A DNA stretch of 64,000 nt from assembly GCA_016195325.1 (NCBI GenBank), contig JACPZX010000105.1, positions 1 to 64,000 on the forward strand, given 5' to 3'. The position numbers and the translations under genes were made by a program. The stretch's first letter is position 1, and each line of letters starts with the position of its first letter. Shown in pieces: positions 20,286 through 29,761 of this stretch. This DNA comes from Acidobacteriota bacterium. GTDB taxonomy: Bacteria; Acidobacteriota; Polarisedimenticolia; JACPZX01. The notes under the pieces are model-generated. The model made no database searches and had not been told where the DNA came from. It saw nothing but the letters and a program-made list of their open reading frames with translations.

Positions 20286-20544
20286 CCCGGTCTCCCGGAT
20301 AAGGTGAACTCCGAGGTCTCGGGCTCCGGACAGACAGGTGCCGTCGCGCGCGGGACCGAGCCGACCAAACACGGCGAGGGTAGCCCCGTCGCGGACGGAC
20401 CGCCAGCGGGTCCACCGCGCGACGATGGGCGGGGCGGCGGCATCCTTCCCCCTGGATGAGGTTGCGGCGCCGGCGGGGGCCACGTTAGACTCGGCGTGCC
20501 GCCCCGGAATCCCCGCATCCGTCGTCCCGCGAAAGGAAGCCCCT

Positions 20545-23067
20545 CTGATCGAGCGCTGGCGGCACCTCCGGAAGCCCCTCCTCCTGACGGGGCTCGTGTG
20601 CCTGCTTGCCGGCGCCACGGGAACGCTCTGGGTCGCGGCCCGCGTCACCTCGGTCTTCGAGGCCCGCGAGCAGGAGAGCGCCGCCCGGCTCCTCGGCGCC
20701 CCCTTCCGCATCGAGCGGGGGATCGAGGCGTCGGCGCAGCAGATCGCGCACCGGCTCGATCGCCTCGAATACCGGCGGGCCCGCGGCGGGCCGACCGGGG
20801 AGGGAACGTACTCGGCGCGCGGCGACACCCTCGAGGTCAACCTCCGGGGGTTCCACGATCTCCAGGGAGACCACCCGGCGACGCGGGTCCGGGTGGACGT
20901 CGAGGGCGGCGTCGTGACCCGCGTCGACCCGGGGCCCGCGCTCGTCGAGCCCGAGACGCTCGCGTACTTCCAGGGGCCCAACCTCGAGGAGCGGGAGCTC
21001 GTGCGGATCGAGGACTGCCCGAAGCACCTCGTGGACGCGATCCTCACCGCCGAAGATCGGCGCTTCTTCAACCACCCGGGCATCGACCCTGCGGGGGTCT
21101 TCCGCGCCCTCTGGGTCGACGTCTCCTCGCGGAGGGTCTCGCAGGGCGGCAGCACGCTCACTCAACAGCTCGCGAAGAACCTCTACTTCTCCGGGGAGCG
21201 GACGCTGACGCGCAAGGCTTCGGAGGCCTTCGCCGCGATCGTGCTCGAGATGAACTATCCGAAGGAACGGATCCTGCGCGCCTACCTCAACGAGGTCTAC
21301 CTGGGCCAGCACGGCGCCGCGTCGGTGAACGGTTTCGGCCGCGCCTCCCGGCACTACTTCGGAAAGAAGGTCGGCGATCTCAGCCTCGGCGAGTCGGCGC
21401 TCCTCGCCGGAATGATCCGCGCGCCGGGGCTCTACAATCCATTTCTCCACGCGGACAGGGCGCGCGAGCGGCGCGACGCCGTCCTGCGCATGATGGCCGA
21501 GGCCGGGGCCATCACGAGGGCCGAATCCGAGACGGCCGCGCGCGAACCGATTAGGGTCAGGAAACCCGAGTCGGCCTCGTCGCGGGGGGTGGGGGCCTAC
21601 GCCGTCGATCTCGTGCGCCAGGTTCTGGAGTCGAAGTACGGTGTGGACTTCTGGAAGCGGCCGCTCCGCGTCTACACGTCGATCGACCCGCTCGGGCAGG
21701 AGATCGCCGAGCGCGCCGTCGCCGACGGCCTGCGACAGATCGAGCGCACGTATCGGGCGGTCCGGCCCGGACGCGGGGGGGAGCCCCTGCAGGCGGCGCT
21801 CGTCTCGATCCGCCTCGACGATGGCTCCATCTCCGCACTGGTCGGCGGGAGGAGCTTCGATCGCTCGCAGTTCAACCGCGTCCTGTCGGCGAGGCGGCAG
21901 CCGGGAAGCCTCTTCAAGCCGGTCGTCTACCTCGCCTGGATCACGGCGCCGGCCGATCCGAACGCCCCCGCGCGACGACGGTCTCCCGCCGACGACGCCT
22001 CGGACTCCGATGACAAGACCTTCGTGAGATCGATGCCCGCCGCCTCACCGGACGTGGAGCCCGCCCGCTGGAATCGCGAGCGCGGCAACGGCGAGGAGGA
22101 CAACGCGCGCCCCCGCCGGAAGCGCCATCGGTTCCACTGGTGGTGGCAGAGGCCCGACCCCACCGAGGGCGAGCCTCCCGAGATCGAGGACGGGGACGTT
22201 CCCGCGCTCCCGCTGACGGCCGCGACGATTCTCAAGGATGAGCCGTACGAGACGGTGGCGGGCGGCAAGACGTGGGCGCCGCACAACGACGACGACGAGT
22301 TCCGCGGGCCGGTGACGGTGCAGAGGGTGATCGAGGATTCCCTGAACGTACCGACCGCCCGGGCCGCTGCGGCGATCGGCCTCCCCCGCATCATCGAGAT
22401 GGGGCACGCGCTGGGAATCACGTCGAAGCTCCCGGAAGTTCCTTCGCTCGCGCTCGGCGCCGCCGAGGTGTCTCCGTTCGAGATGGCGACCGCCTTCGCG
22501 ACGATCGCCGCGGGAGGGCGCAGGAGGTCGGCGGATCTCCTGCTGGGGGTCGAGGAGAACGGGAGAGCGCTCACCGCGCCGCCGCCTTCGGCCGTCCCCG
22601 GAGCCGCGCCGGCCGTGCCCGAGGAGGCCGCGCACCTCATGACCGCGCTCCTCGAGGGGGTGATGGATCGAGGCACGGCCCGGAGCGCGCGCGACCTCGG
22701 CTACTCCGGCGTCGCCGCCGGGAAGACCGGCACCAGCGACGACGGGCGGGACCTCTGGTTCTGCGGCTACACGCCGCGCGTCCTGTCGCTCGTGTGGGTG
22801 GGGTTCGACGACAACCGTCCGACGCACCTCACCGGCGCCCGCGGCGCGCTGCCGATCTGGGTCGCCTACATGGAGGGAATCGGCGCCGACGCCCGCACGG
22901 CGTTCGACGGCGACGCCGATCTGGTGTGGGCGTCGATCGATCCGACCTCGGGCGGGATCGCGTCCTCCCGCTGCCCCGAGGAGCGACGCGCCCCCTTCAT
23001 CCCGGGGACGGAGCCGACCGAGGCGTGCACCGAGCACCGATCGTTCTGGTCCCGCTGGGGAGGGTGA
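20545..23067 (+). CDS. Class A penicillin-binding protein (PBP1b-like glycosyltransferase/transpeptidase)
   Basis: A bifunctional peptidoglycan synthase of ~840 aa. The start was set at CTG 20545, with GGAAG at 20535-20539 and a possible -10 TAGACT at 20486-20491. No ATG/GTG/TTG lies between that -10 and the membrane helix (residues ~10-30). A UB2H-like region follows (~60-130), then GT51 (ILTAEDRRFF, GGSTLTQQLAKNL, RILRAYLNEVYLGQ; ~155-320) and the transpeptidase: nucleophile S455 in GSLFKP, S599-L-N, and KTGTS near 727. An ~85-residue charged insert between the SxxK and SxN motifs (21955-22250) is unusual. Convergent with the Omp85 gene. Confidence 0.92.
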   Translation: MIERWRHLRKPLLLTGLVCLLAGATGTLWVAARVTSVFEAREQESAARLLGAPFRIERGIEASAQQIAHRLDRLEYRRARGGPTGEGTYSARGDTLEVNLRGFHDLQGDHPATRVRVDVEGGVVTRVDPGPALVEPETLAYFQGPNLEERELVRIEDCPKHLVDAILTAEDRRFFNHPGIDPAGVFRALWVDVSSRRVSQGGSTLTQQLAKNLYFSGERTLTRKASEAFAAIVLEMNYPKERILRAYLNEVYLGQHGAASVNGFGRASRHYFGKKVGDLSLGESALLAGMIRAPGLYNPFLHADRARERRDAVLRMMAEAGAITRAESETAAREPIRVRKPESASSRGVGAYAVDLVRQVLESKYGVDFWKRPLRVYTSIDPLGQEIAERAVADGLRQIERTYRAVRPGRGGEPLQAALVSIRLDDGSISALVGGRSFDRSQFNRVLSARRQPGSLFKPVVYLAWITAPADPNAPARRRSPADDASDSDDKTFVRSMPAASPDVEPARWNRERGNGEEDNARPRRKRHRFHWWWQRPDPTEGEPPEIEDGDVPALPLTAATILKDEPYETVAGGKTWAPHNDDDEFRGPVTVQRVIEDSLNVPTARAAAAIGLPRIIEMGHALGITSKLPEVPSLALGAAEVSPFEMATAFATIAAGGRRRSADLLLGVEENGRALTAPPPSAVPGAAPAVPEEAAHLMTALLEGVMDRGTARSARDLGYSGVAAGKTGTSDDGRDLWFCGYTPRVLSLVWVGFDDNRPTHLTGARGALPIWVAYMEGIGADARTAFDGDADLVWASIDPTSGGIASSRCPEERRAPFIPGTEPTEACTEHRSFWSRWGG

Positions 23068-23091
23068 GCGGCTCGAGGGAGCTCGCGCTCA
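23065..23091. terminator. Hairpin between convergent stop codons
   Basis: The sequence TGAGCG(23065-23070)-GCTC ... GAGC-tcg-CGCTCA(23086-23091) can fold into a stem that contains both the PBP stop and the stop of the opposing Omp85 gene. There is no T-run, so it may work as a factor-independent barrier only weakly. Confidence 0.3.
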
Positions 23092-24879
23092 CCACTTGCG
23101 GGTGACCGACACGTACGGGTAGAACCGCCTCGTCCCCTGCCAGTACCCCCAGGCCGCGTCGATCGCGACGAGAAGAGGCGATCGCTCCGCGGAGTAACGC
23201 AGGCCGACGCCGAGGCCCCTGGCGAAGTGGATCCGCTGGAGCTCGTCGAACGAGACGCTCCCCGCGTCGGCGATGAGCGCGACCTTCAGGTTCCTCTGCA
23301 GCGCGGCCATCAGGTCGCTGTCGTGGTTCATCGCGCGGAAGGGGATCGGGATCCAGAGATCGTTCTGCGCCGAGAGAAACCTCCGGCCGATGAAATCGTC
23401 CCGCAGGAAGCCGCGCAGCGAGTCGGCGCCGCCGAGGGCGAACTCCTCGAACACCGGAACCCGCCGGTCCACCTCCCCCGCCTTCCAGCTCGTGTCGATC
23501 TCGAACCCCGTCGAGAAGGCGTAGTGCTGCTTCAGCTCCCCCGAGACGCGCCGGAAGGCGAGATCCCCCCCCCACGCCTTCGTGGCGAGCTCGACATCGG
23601 GGATGAAGCGCCACGAGAAGCGGGGCGATCGGAAGAGGTGCTCGTAGAGGTAGTCGAGCGAGACGCCGACGATGTTGACGTCGTTCTGCCTCGAGCCGGG
23701 GATGCGGGGGTCCGAGCCGGCGAAGCGCTCGCAGTTCACCGAGATCGTGCAGCCGCTGAAGGAGACCCTGTATCGGTTGACGTAGACGGCGCCGGAGAGC
23801 GAGTGCCCGTTCCAGTGCGTGAGGGGCGCGAGCCCCACGGCGAGCCGGGCCCCTTCGTTCTCCTGGTCGCCGGAGAAGACCGTCGTCATCGCGGCCGGGC
23901 CGGACCCCGACGTCTTCACGAACTGCCGGTCGGGGGTGAACTCGTCGTAGAGCCTGATTCCGGCGAAGAAGTTCCACGGGGTGATCGTCTCGGGAAGGAG
24001 ATACGGGGCCGAGTAGCTGAGACTTCCGGCGAGACGGCGCGCGACGTACGGACTGACCTCGAGTCGATCGAACTCCCGGAAGAGATGGGCCCGTTGATAC
24101 GTCAGGCGCGCGGTGAAGAGCTGGCGGCGGCTGTAGTCGACCGTGCCGTCGAACGACGTGAGCGCGAGAGGCTCGATCCCCGCGCGGTCGGGCGCGGCGT
24201 CGTCCCCGCCGAGCTTCGCGACATCCGGCGAGCCGGCCTCCTTCAGCTTCTGGTGAATCCTCTTCGGCAGCCGCCGGACCACCGCGTACCGGCGCGGGGC
24301 ATCCTCCGCGGCGTCGGGGTCCGGGACGCGCACGATGTCGTAGCCGAGAAGCGAGAGGTCGTACTCGTCCACGATCGCCCGGTCCCGGTTGACGAGATCG
24401 CCCGGGCGCCCTCGCAGGGCCCGCATCGGGACGTATCCGCGCCGGACCGGCTCCATCCCATCGAGGGTTCCCGCCGGGAGGTACGGCGCCACCAGGCCCG
24501 GATCGGCGGTGATCTCCGCGATGACGGCCGGCGCCTCCACGACGCGGACCGAGAGCGCCCCTTCGGCGATCGACGCGTCCACGCGCGGCCGGTACCCGAG
24601 GTACGTGTAGTGCCGCTCGACGCGCCGGACGACACGCGCCGGATCGAACGGCTCGCCCACGAGCCCCTCGAGCCACCCCTGGATCCTCGCCGCGCCGTAC
24701 AGGCCGCGGCACGGGAGATCGCCGCACGGTGGGGTGAGGACGGAGACGTCGCCCACCCTCTCGATGATCGGTGTGTCCCCCTCTCCCGCGGCGGCCGGAG
24801 CGGGCGCGACGGCGAGGGCGGCGAGAAGCGCCGCCAGGAGCCGGACGGCCGTCAAGGGGAAGGGCGATGCCTCATTCAT
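23089..24879 (-). CDS. Omp85/BamA-TamA-like outer-membrane protein
   Basis: A 596-residue precursor. It has a signal peptide (MNEASPFPL, hydrophobic core, AAAGEG near residue 33). A short N-terminal region holds one POTRA-like unit (~45-125) with a CGDLPC cysteine pair. A C-terminal half with alternating beta-strand pattern follows (SLSYSAPYLLPE, LGGADSLRGFLRDDF), ending on the aromatic residue in YVSVTRKW. LRGF corresponds to the conserved VRGF/Y-type lid-lock motif of the family. With one POTRA it resembles the lipolytic-toxin or two-partner-type Omp85 branch more than BamA. It overlaps the ParB-like gene by 8 bp. Confidence 0.75.
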   Translation of the reverse strand: MNEASPFPLTAVRLLAALLAALAVAPAPAAAGEGDTPIIERVGDVSVLTPPCGDLPCRGLYGAARIQGWLEGLVGEPFDPARVVRRVERHYTYLGYRPRVDASIAEGALSVRVVEAPAVIAEITADPGLVAPYLPAGTLDGMEPVRRGYVPMRALRGRPGDLVNRDRAIVDEYDLSLLGYDIVRVPDPDAAEDAPRRYAVVRRLPKRIHQKLKEAGSPDVAKLGGDDAAPDRAGIEPLALTSFDGTVDYSRRQLFTARLTYQRAHLFREFDRLEVSPYVARRLAGSLSYSAPYLLPETITPWNFFAGIRLYDEFTPDRQFVKTSGSGPAAMTTVFSGDQENEGARLAVGLAPLTHWNGHSLSGAVYVNRYRVSFSGCTISVNCERFAGSDPRIPGSRQNDVNIVGVSLDYLYEHLFRSPRFSWRFIPDVELATKAWGGDLAFRRVSGELKQHYAFSTGFEIDTSWKAGEVDRRVPVFEEFALGGADSLRGFLRDDFIGRRFLSAQNDLWIPIPFRAMNHDSDLMAALQRNLKVALIADAGSVSFDELQRIHFARGLGVGLRYSAERSPLLVAIDAAWGYWQGTRRFYPYVSVTRKW

Positions 24880-25855
24880 CCGGCGGCCCGGACGCGGCCG
24901 CCAGATGATCGGGCTTGACCTTCGACGCGTCGAAGCGGGATGCGGAGTCGAGCATCTTGCGCATCGTCGCGTCGAACTCCGCCCTGGCCGCGCGCTGGAA
25001 CCGGAGCGGATTGATCCTGGCGACGACGAAGGCCTTGAGGTACGGGCTCTGAAAGCCACGCTCCTTGAGCGCCTGCACCGCCGCGATCACGGCGTCATCG
25101 AGCTCGAGGAGGAGCGCGGCGCGCCGCTTCCGTTCCTCGAGCGCCTTCGGGAGCGGCGTCGCGAGGAACTCCTCGGTGCGCTTGAGAACGGAGTGGTACG
25201 CCCCGCCGCTGAACCGGCCGCGCTCTTCGTAGGCGAGACCGAGCGTGAGGAACGACGGCTCCTCGAACTCGAGAGTGAACTCCTTCTCGGGCCGCCTCTC
25301 GTCCACAGCGAGGGCGCGCGCCATGCGGATCACCTCGAGCGACTTCTCGCGAAGGTTGTGCGCCTTCTCGGTGTTGAGGGCGAGGATCCGGTAGGCGACC
25401 TCCTCGTCGGGGAGGACGAGGGCGACGATCGATCTCCCCCCCAGCCGCTTGACGGCCGCGGTGCGGTGATGGCCGTTCGGAGTCCAGTAGGCGCCGTCCT
25501 TCGTGCGGATGGCGATGACGGGATCGAGGAAGCGATCGAGCTTGTCGATGACGTCGGTGAGGCGCGCGGCGTGGGTGTCCGAGAGGTCGCGCTGGAAGGG
25601 GGTCGGGATCACCTTCTCGGCCGGGAGGCCGGCGAGAAGCTGCCAGTGGCCGCCGATGGGATCGCGGTACGCCGCGAGGACGCTCCCCCCGTCCGCCTCG
25701 ATGGCGCGGGCGAGATCCACGACCCGCTGCGGGCGCGCCGCCGGGGCGAGGTCGGCGGCGGGGAGCCCCCTCGATCCGGCCTCGGCCTGCTTCTTCTTCC
25801 GGCGCGTCGCGGTCGCCTTCGGCTTGCTCCTGGGCTCGCTCTTGCGTGAGGGCAT
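24872..25855 (-). CDS. ParB/sulfiredoxin-fold protein with basic N-terminal tail
   Basis: A 327-residue protein from the ATG at 25855, where GGAGA lies 7 nt upstream. The first ~25 residues are strongly basic (KSEPRSKPKATATRRKKKQ). A ParB-like domain follows (~35-150) with the box WTPNGHHRTAAVKRLG, equivalent to the G-E/N-R/H-R motif of ParB nuclease/CTPase folds. The remainder is helical and lacks the ParB HTH order, so a chromosome-partition ParB is unlikely. A free-standing regulator, nuclease or kinase-like ParB-fold enzyme is more likely. Its stop overlaps the start of the Omp85 gene by 8 bp, an unexpected partner. Confidence 0.65.
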   Translation of the reverse strand: MPSRKSEPRSKPKATATRRKKKQAEAGSRGLPAADLAPAARPQRVVDLARAIEADGGSVLAAYRDPIGGHWQLLAGLPAEKVIPTPFQRDLSDTHAARLTDVIDKLDRFLDPVIAIRTKDGAYWTPNGHHRTAAVKRLGGRSIVALVLPDEEVAYRILALNTEKAHNLREKSLEVIRMARALAVDERRPEKEFTLEFEEPSFLTLGLAYEERGRFSGGAYHSVLKRTEEFLATPLPKALEERKRRAALLLELDDAVIAAVQALKERGFQSPYLKAFVVARINPLRFQRAARAEFDATMRKMLDSASRFDASKVKPDHLAAASGPPDE

Positions 25856-25966
25856 TTTCGGTCTCCGCCTGAGGCCGGAGACGCTGGGTCCGGCCGGGGC
25901 GGTCACCATAGCCAATAAACAGGACGGGCGACAACCGGGGCATTTCCGTCCCCCCCGGGCTCGACG

Positions 25967-25972
25967 TATATT
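25967..25972 (+). promoter_or_regulatory. -10 element for a probable leaderless subtilase mRNA
   Basis: TATATT ends 6 nt before the ATG at 25979, so transcription would start at or next to the initiation codon. There is no Shine-Dalgarno sequence in between. No clear -35 was seen. Confidence 0.4.
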
Positions 25973-25978
25973 CCCGCC

Positions 25979-28198
25979 ATGCGCCGCGCCCTGGCATGCC
26001 TCGCGCTGTCGCTCGCCCTCGCGCCGGCCGCGGCGGCGGCGACACCGGCTCTTGACCGCAGGATTCACCCGGCCCTTCGGGACGCTTCGACAACCGGCCT
26101 CGCTCCCTCCCGGGCTCCCTTCGCCCCCGGCGAGCGCCCCGGGCGCGCGCTCCTCCGGGTGCGGACGACCGATCCCGAGGCCTTTCGATCGGAGGCGGAG
26201 CGGATCGGAGCGGAAGTCCGCGCGATCGTGGGCGGCATCGCCTCGGTCGAGGCCGACCTGGGAGCGCTCGACGCCCTCGCCGCGGCCCCCGGCGTCGTGT
26301 CGATCAAGCCCGCGCGCTCGTACCGCCCGGTGCTGGACGTCAGCACCGCGGAGATGGGGGCCGATGCGACCGCCGCGGCGTACGGCGGCACCGGCAAAGG
26401 GGTCATCGTCGCCGTGATCGACTCGGGGATCGATTTCCGCCGCATGGACTTCAGGAACGCCGACGGCACGACGCGCCTCCTCGACGCCTGGGACCAGACC
26501 GACTCGATCGGCGCGGGATCCGGCTGCGGCGCCGGCTACACCTTCGGAAGGTGCTTCCCGAAGGTGGATCTCGACGCGGATCTATTCGGGGGCGCGCCCG
26601 TCACCCTGAGCGACGGCTTTGGCCACGGCACGCACGTCGCGGGGATCGCCGCCGGGAACGGGCTCTCCACGGCGAACGGCGTCCCCGCCGGGACATACGC
26701 GGGGGTCGCGCCGGACGCCGACCTGATCATCGTGAAGGTTTTCACCAGCGCCGGGTTCTTCAACGGAGATCTCACCACGGCCTACGCCTGGATCCGGGAC
26801 AGGGCGGCGGCCGCCGGCAAGCCGTTCGTCATCAACATGTCCCTCGGCGGCGACTACGGCGCGCACGACGGCACCGATCCCGACGAGATCTCCCTCGACG
26901 CGATCCTCGCCGCGCCCAACAAGGGGCGTGCCGCGGCGATCGCCTCGGGGAACTCGCGCGGTCGCGCGATCCACGCGGAGGCGACGGCGTCCGTCGGGGT
27001 CGCGCTCGATCACCCGTTCGTCATCCCGCCGTACACCCCGGCGGGAGGATCCAACAACGACGAGATCGACTTCGACCTGTGGTACGAAGGGGGCGACAAC
27101 CTGACCGTGAGCCTCGTCGACTCGGGCGGAACCGTCCTCGCGACCGCCGCGCGGGGTGCGAAGGCGGGGCCGATCTGCACGACGAGCGGCCAGGTGACGA
27201 TCGACGCGAGGAACACGACCGACCCGGACAACCACGACTCCGAGGTGGAGATCTTCCTTCTCGACAGCAGCGCGTGCGCGCCCGTCGTCGCGCCCCCGTC
27301 GGGCGCCACGATGAAGATCCGCGTCACGGGCGTCGGCGTTCCGCAGGGCGGGCACTACCACGTCTGGAACGTCGCGTCGCTCGGCAACTCGTTCGCGAAC
27401 GTGACCTTCTCACCCGCGAACGAGACGTCGATCTGCGCGATGCCGGCGACCTCGCTCTACGCGACCACCGCCGGCTCGTACATCACGAGGAGCTGCTGGC
27501 CCAACGCCGATCCGAACAACCCGACGACCTGCCGCGCGCTCTCGGGCGTCCTCTCGGGGATCTCCGGTTTCTCGGGGAACGGCCCGACGCGGGACGGGCG
27601 GCTGAAGCCGGACGTCTCGGCGCCCGGCGAGTGGATCGTCTCGACCCTCAGCTCGTTGATCTCCGCCTCGCCGCAGATCAAGAGCTTCGACGGCCTCCAC
27701 TGGGGGCTCCGCGGCACGTCAATGGCGTCGCCCCACGTCGCGGGGGCGCTCGCGGTGCTGCTCCAGTTCAACCCGGGCCTCACGGCGGCGCAGGCCCGGG
27801 ATCGGCTGAGCCTCAACGCCCGATCGGACGCCTTCACCGGCGCGGTGCCCAACCAGCTCTACGGCGGCGGGAAGATCGATCTCCTCGGCGCGGCGAACGA
27901 CGTCGTGAAGCCGGTCGTGGGGGTGACCGTCGCCGCCGGCGGGGCGCTCGCCTGGTCCGCCGAGCCCCACAGCTCGACCTACAACGTGTATCGGGGCGGG
28001 ATACCGGGCTCGATGCCGTCGTCGTACGGGACGTGCCTCGCCTCGGGACTGCCGTCCCCCGCGTTCACCGACGCCGCGAACCCAGCTCCGGGCTCGGCTT
28101 TCCTCTACCTCGTCACCGGAGTGAAGGCGGGGATCGAGGGGGCGCTCGGCTTCGACAGCGCCAACCGTCAGCGACCAAACATCGCTCCCTGCCCGTGA
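25979..28198 (+). CDS. Secreted subtilisin-family (S8) serine protease
   Basis: A 739-residue precursor with a signal peptide (MRRALACLALSLALAPAAAA) and a propeptide-like region to ~125. The S8 catalytic domain has D148 in VIDSGID, H216 in GHGTHVAG, and the serine at 581 in GTSMASPHVAG. The long spacing between His and Ser comes from an inserted PPC/PA-like beta region (~345-485). A ~70-residue C-terminal beta domain (FnIII-like) follows the catalytic part. Expected to be exported and to degrade extracellular or periplasmic protein. The stop overlaps the next gene as GTGA. Confidence 0.93.
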   Translation: MRRALACLALSLALAPAAAAATPALDRRIHPALRDASTTGLAPSRAPFAPGERPGRALLRVRTTDPEAFRSEAERIGAEVRAIVGGIASVEADLGALDALAAAPGVVSIKPARSYRPVLDVSTAEMGADATAAAYGGTGKGVIVAVIDSGIDFRRMDFRNADGTTRLLDAWDQTDSIGAGSGCGAGYTFGRCFPKVDLDADLFGGAPVTLSDGFGHGTHVAGIAAGNGLSTANGVPAGTYAGVAPDADLIIVKVFTSAGFFNGDLTTAYAWIRDRAAAAGKPFVINMSLGGDYGAHDGTDPDEISLDAILAAPNKGRAAAIASGNSRGRAIHAEATASVGVALDHPFVIPPYTPAGGSNNDEIDFDLWYEGGDNLTVSLVDSGGTVLATAARGAKAGPICTTSGQVTIDARNTTDPDNHDSEVEIFLLDSSACAPVVAPPSGATMKIRVTGVGVPQGGHYHVWNVASLGNSFANVTFSPANETSICAMPATSLYATTAGSYITRSCWPNADPNNPTTCRALSGVLSGISGFSGNGPTRDGRLKPDVSAPGEWIVSTLSSLISASPQIKSFDGLHWGLRGTSMASPHVAGALAVLLQFNPGLTAAQARDRLSLNARSDAFTGAVPNQLYGGGKIDLLGAANDVVKPVVGVTVAAGGALAWSAEPHSSTYNVYRGGIPGSMPSSYGTCLASGLPSPAFTDAANPAPGSAFLYLVTGVKAGIEGALGFDSANRQRPNIAPCP

Positions 28199-29691
28199 AG
28201 CGCGCGATCCTCGCGCTGGCCCTCGCCATTCCGTCGCCGGGCGTCGGCGCGGACGCCTCGCCGCCCCCCCGCGGGCACCTGCCGCGGTTCGAAGTCGAGG
28301 TCTCGTACGTCGCGAACCTCGTCCACTTCATCGACAATCTCGCCGGCTCGTCCCAGGGGAAGACGGTCGCCGCCTACCGCCGTTACTGGCGGCGGAGATT
28401 CGGAATCCCCGGCGCGGGAGAGATGGAGCTCCTGCGCTCGTGGGTCGCGATCCGTTACAAGGCCGTTCCGACCCCCGAGCCGAAGGTCCTCAACGAGCGG
28501 GGATGCCTCCCGCAGCCAGGCGACGTCTCCGACTGGCGGCAGACGTTTCAGACGCGCTCCTACGAGGCGACGAGCGCCGACGATTTCATCTCGTCGATGT
28601 CGGCGGAGCTGACGCCCGAGGAATCGGCGACTCTCCGCCGCGTGTTCGAGACGTTCCGCGCGCGATTCGACGAGGCGTGGAAGGAGACCTCGTACCTGCC
28701 GCGCTTCGAGTCGAAGCTGAAGCCGTTCCTCGAGGAGAGCGGCCTCACCCGTTACCTCGGCGAGGTGGCGTCGTTTTTCGGCGTGGACCCCGACGCGGCG
28801 CCGCCGGGACGCATCGAGCTGATGGCGCTCCCCGAGGAAGGATCGACCCACGCGCAGGCCGACGGTCGGTACCTCCTCATCGAGATCCGCCCGGGCGACG
28901 AGCCCCGCGACCAGATCCAGGTGATCGCCCACGAGACGTCGCACTATCTCTGGCACCAGCTCGATCCGGCGCGCAACGACGCCCTCGCGCGCCGAATCTT
29001 CGCCTCCGGGACGTCGCCGGCGATCGTGTGGCGTCTCCTCCGCGAGGCCCTCCCGACGGCGCTCGGGCAGGGTCTCGCCGACGCCCGCCTCTCCCCCGAA
29101 ACCTTCAACGCGACGGGAACGTGGTACCACCTCGCCGACGTCGATCGCCTGGCGAAGGCGATCTTCCCGGCGGTCCGGGACGCCTTCCGGGATGGGCGCC
29201 GGCTCGAGGACGGGACCATCGACGAGATCGCGCGACTCGGGGCGGCGGCGACGCCGGTGGCGGCGGCGCGCCCCGCCGATCTCGTGAGCGACGGCTTCGC
29301 CGCGGCGGGCGACGGCATGGGCGAGGCGCTCGGCCGGCTGCGACGCGACGGCCCCGCCAGGTTCTCGCGGCTTCTCGATCCGAAGGATCCGGCGGATGCG
29401 GCGTTCGCGTCCCGTTACGAGTGTCTCGGCGGTGTCGTGCTCCTCGGCCCGGAGGACCTGCGCGCCCCGGCGCGCGTCGCCTCGCCGTTCGCCCCGGAGG
29501 CGCTCGTCGCCGCCACCGGGGCCGCCGCGCCGGTGAGCGAGATCCTCACGACGCGCCGCCCGGGAGGTGGACTCGTCTTCCATCTCCTGGCGGCGAGGGC
29601 GGAGGACGCCGATCGCCTGATCGCGGCGTTCCTCGGGCTCCAGGCGATCCCCAAGGCGCCTGTACGTCTCGAAGCGCCGCGGCTACCATGA
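28195..29691 (+). CDS. Secreted HExxH zinc-metallopeptidase-like protein
   Basis: A 498-residue protein from a GTG that overlaps the subtilase stop. A short signal peptide is seen (KRAILALALAIPSPGVGADA). HETSH at 246-250 in QVIAHETSHYLWHQL is a zincin-type zinc site, and the downstream region is helical. No named peptidase family is recognised. The layout resembles the lipoprotein at 13493-14503, so these look like two members of one poorly described family. The GTGA coupling to the subtilase suggests the two proteins are made together and may share a substrate or maturation step. Confidence 0.7.
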   Translation: MKRAILALALAIPSPGVGADASPPPRGHLPRFEVEVSYVANLVHFIDNLAGSSQGKTVAAYRRYWRRRFGIPGAGEMELLRSWVAIRYKAVPTPEPKVLNERGCLPQPGDVSDWRQTFQTRSYEATSADDFISSMSAELTPEESATLRRVFETFRARFDEAWKETSYLPRFESKLKPFLEESGLTRYLGEVASFFGVDPDAAPPGRIELMALPEEGSTHAQADGRYLLIEIRPGDEPRDQIQVIAHETSHYLWHQLDPARNDALARRIFASGTSPAIVWRLLREALPTALGQGLADARLSPETFNATGTWYHLADVDRLAKAIFPAVRDAFRDGRRLEDGTIDEIARLGAAATPVAAARPADLVSDGFAAAGDGMGEALGRLRRDGPARFSRLLDPKDPADAAFASRYECLGGVVLLGPEDLRAPARVASPFAPEALVAATGAAAPVSEILTTRRPGGGLVFHLLAARAEDADRLIAAFLGLQAIPKAPVRLEAPRLP

Positions 29692-29761
29692 GATATCCAC
29701 CATCCTCCCGACGGTCCTCATGCCGTGCTTCCGCCCGCACGATCATCCACGGAGGTCACCC

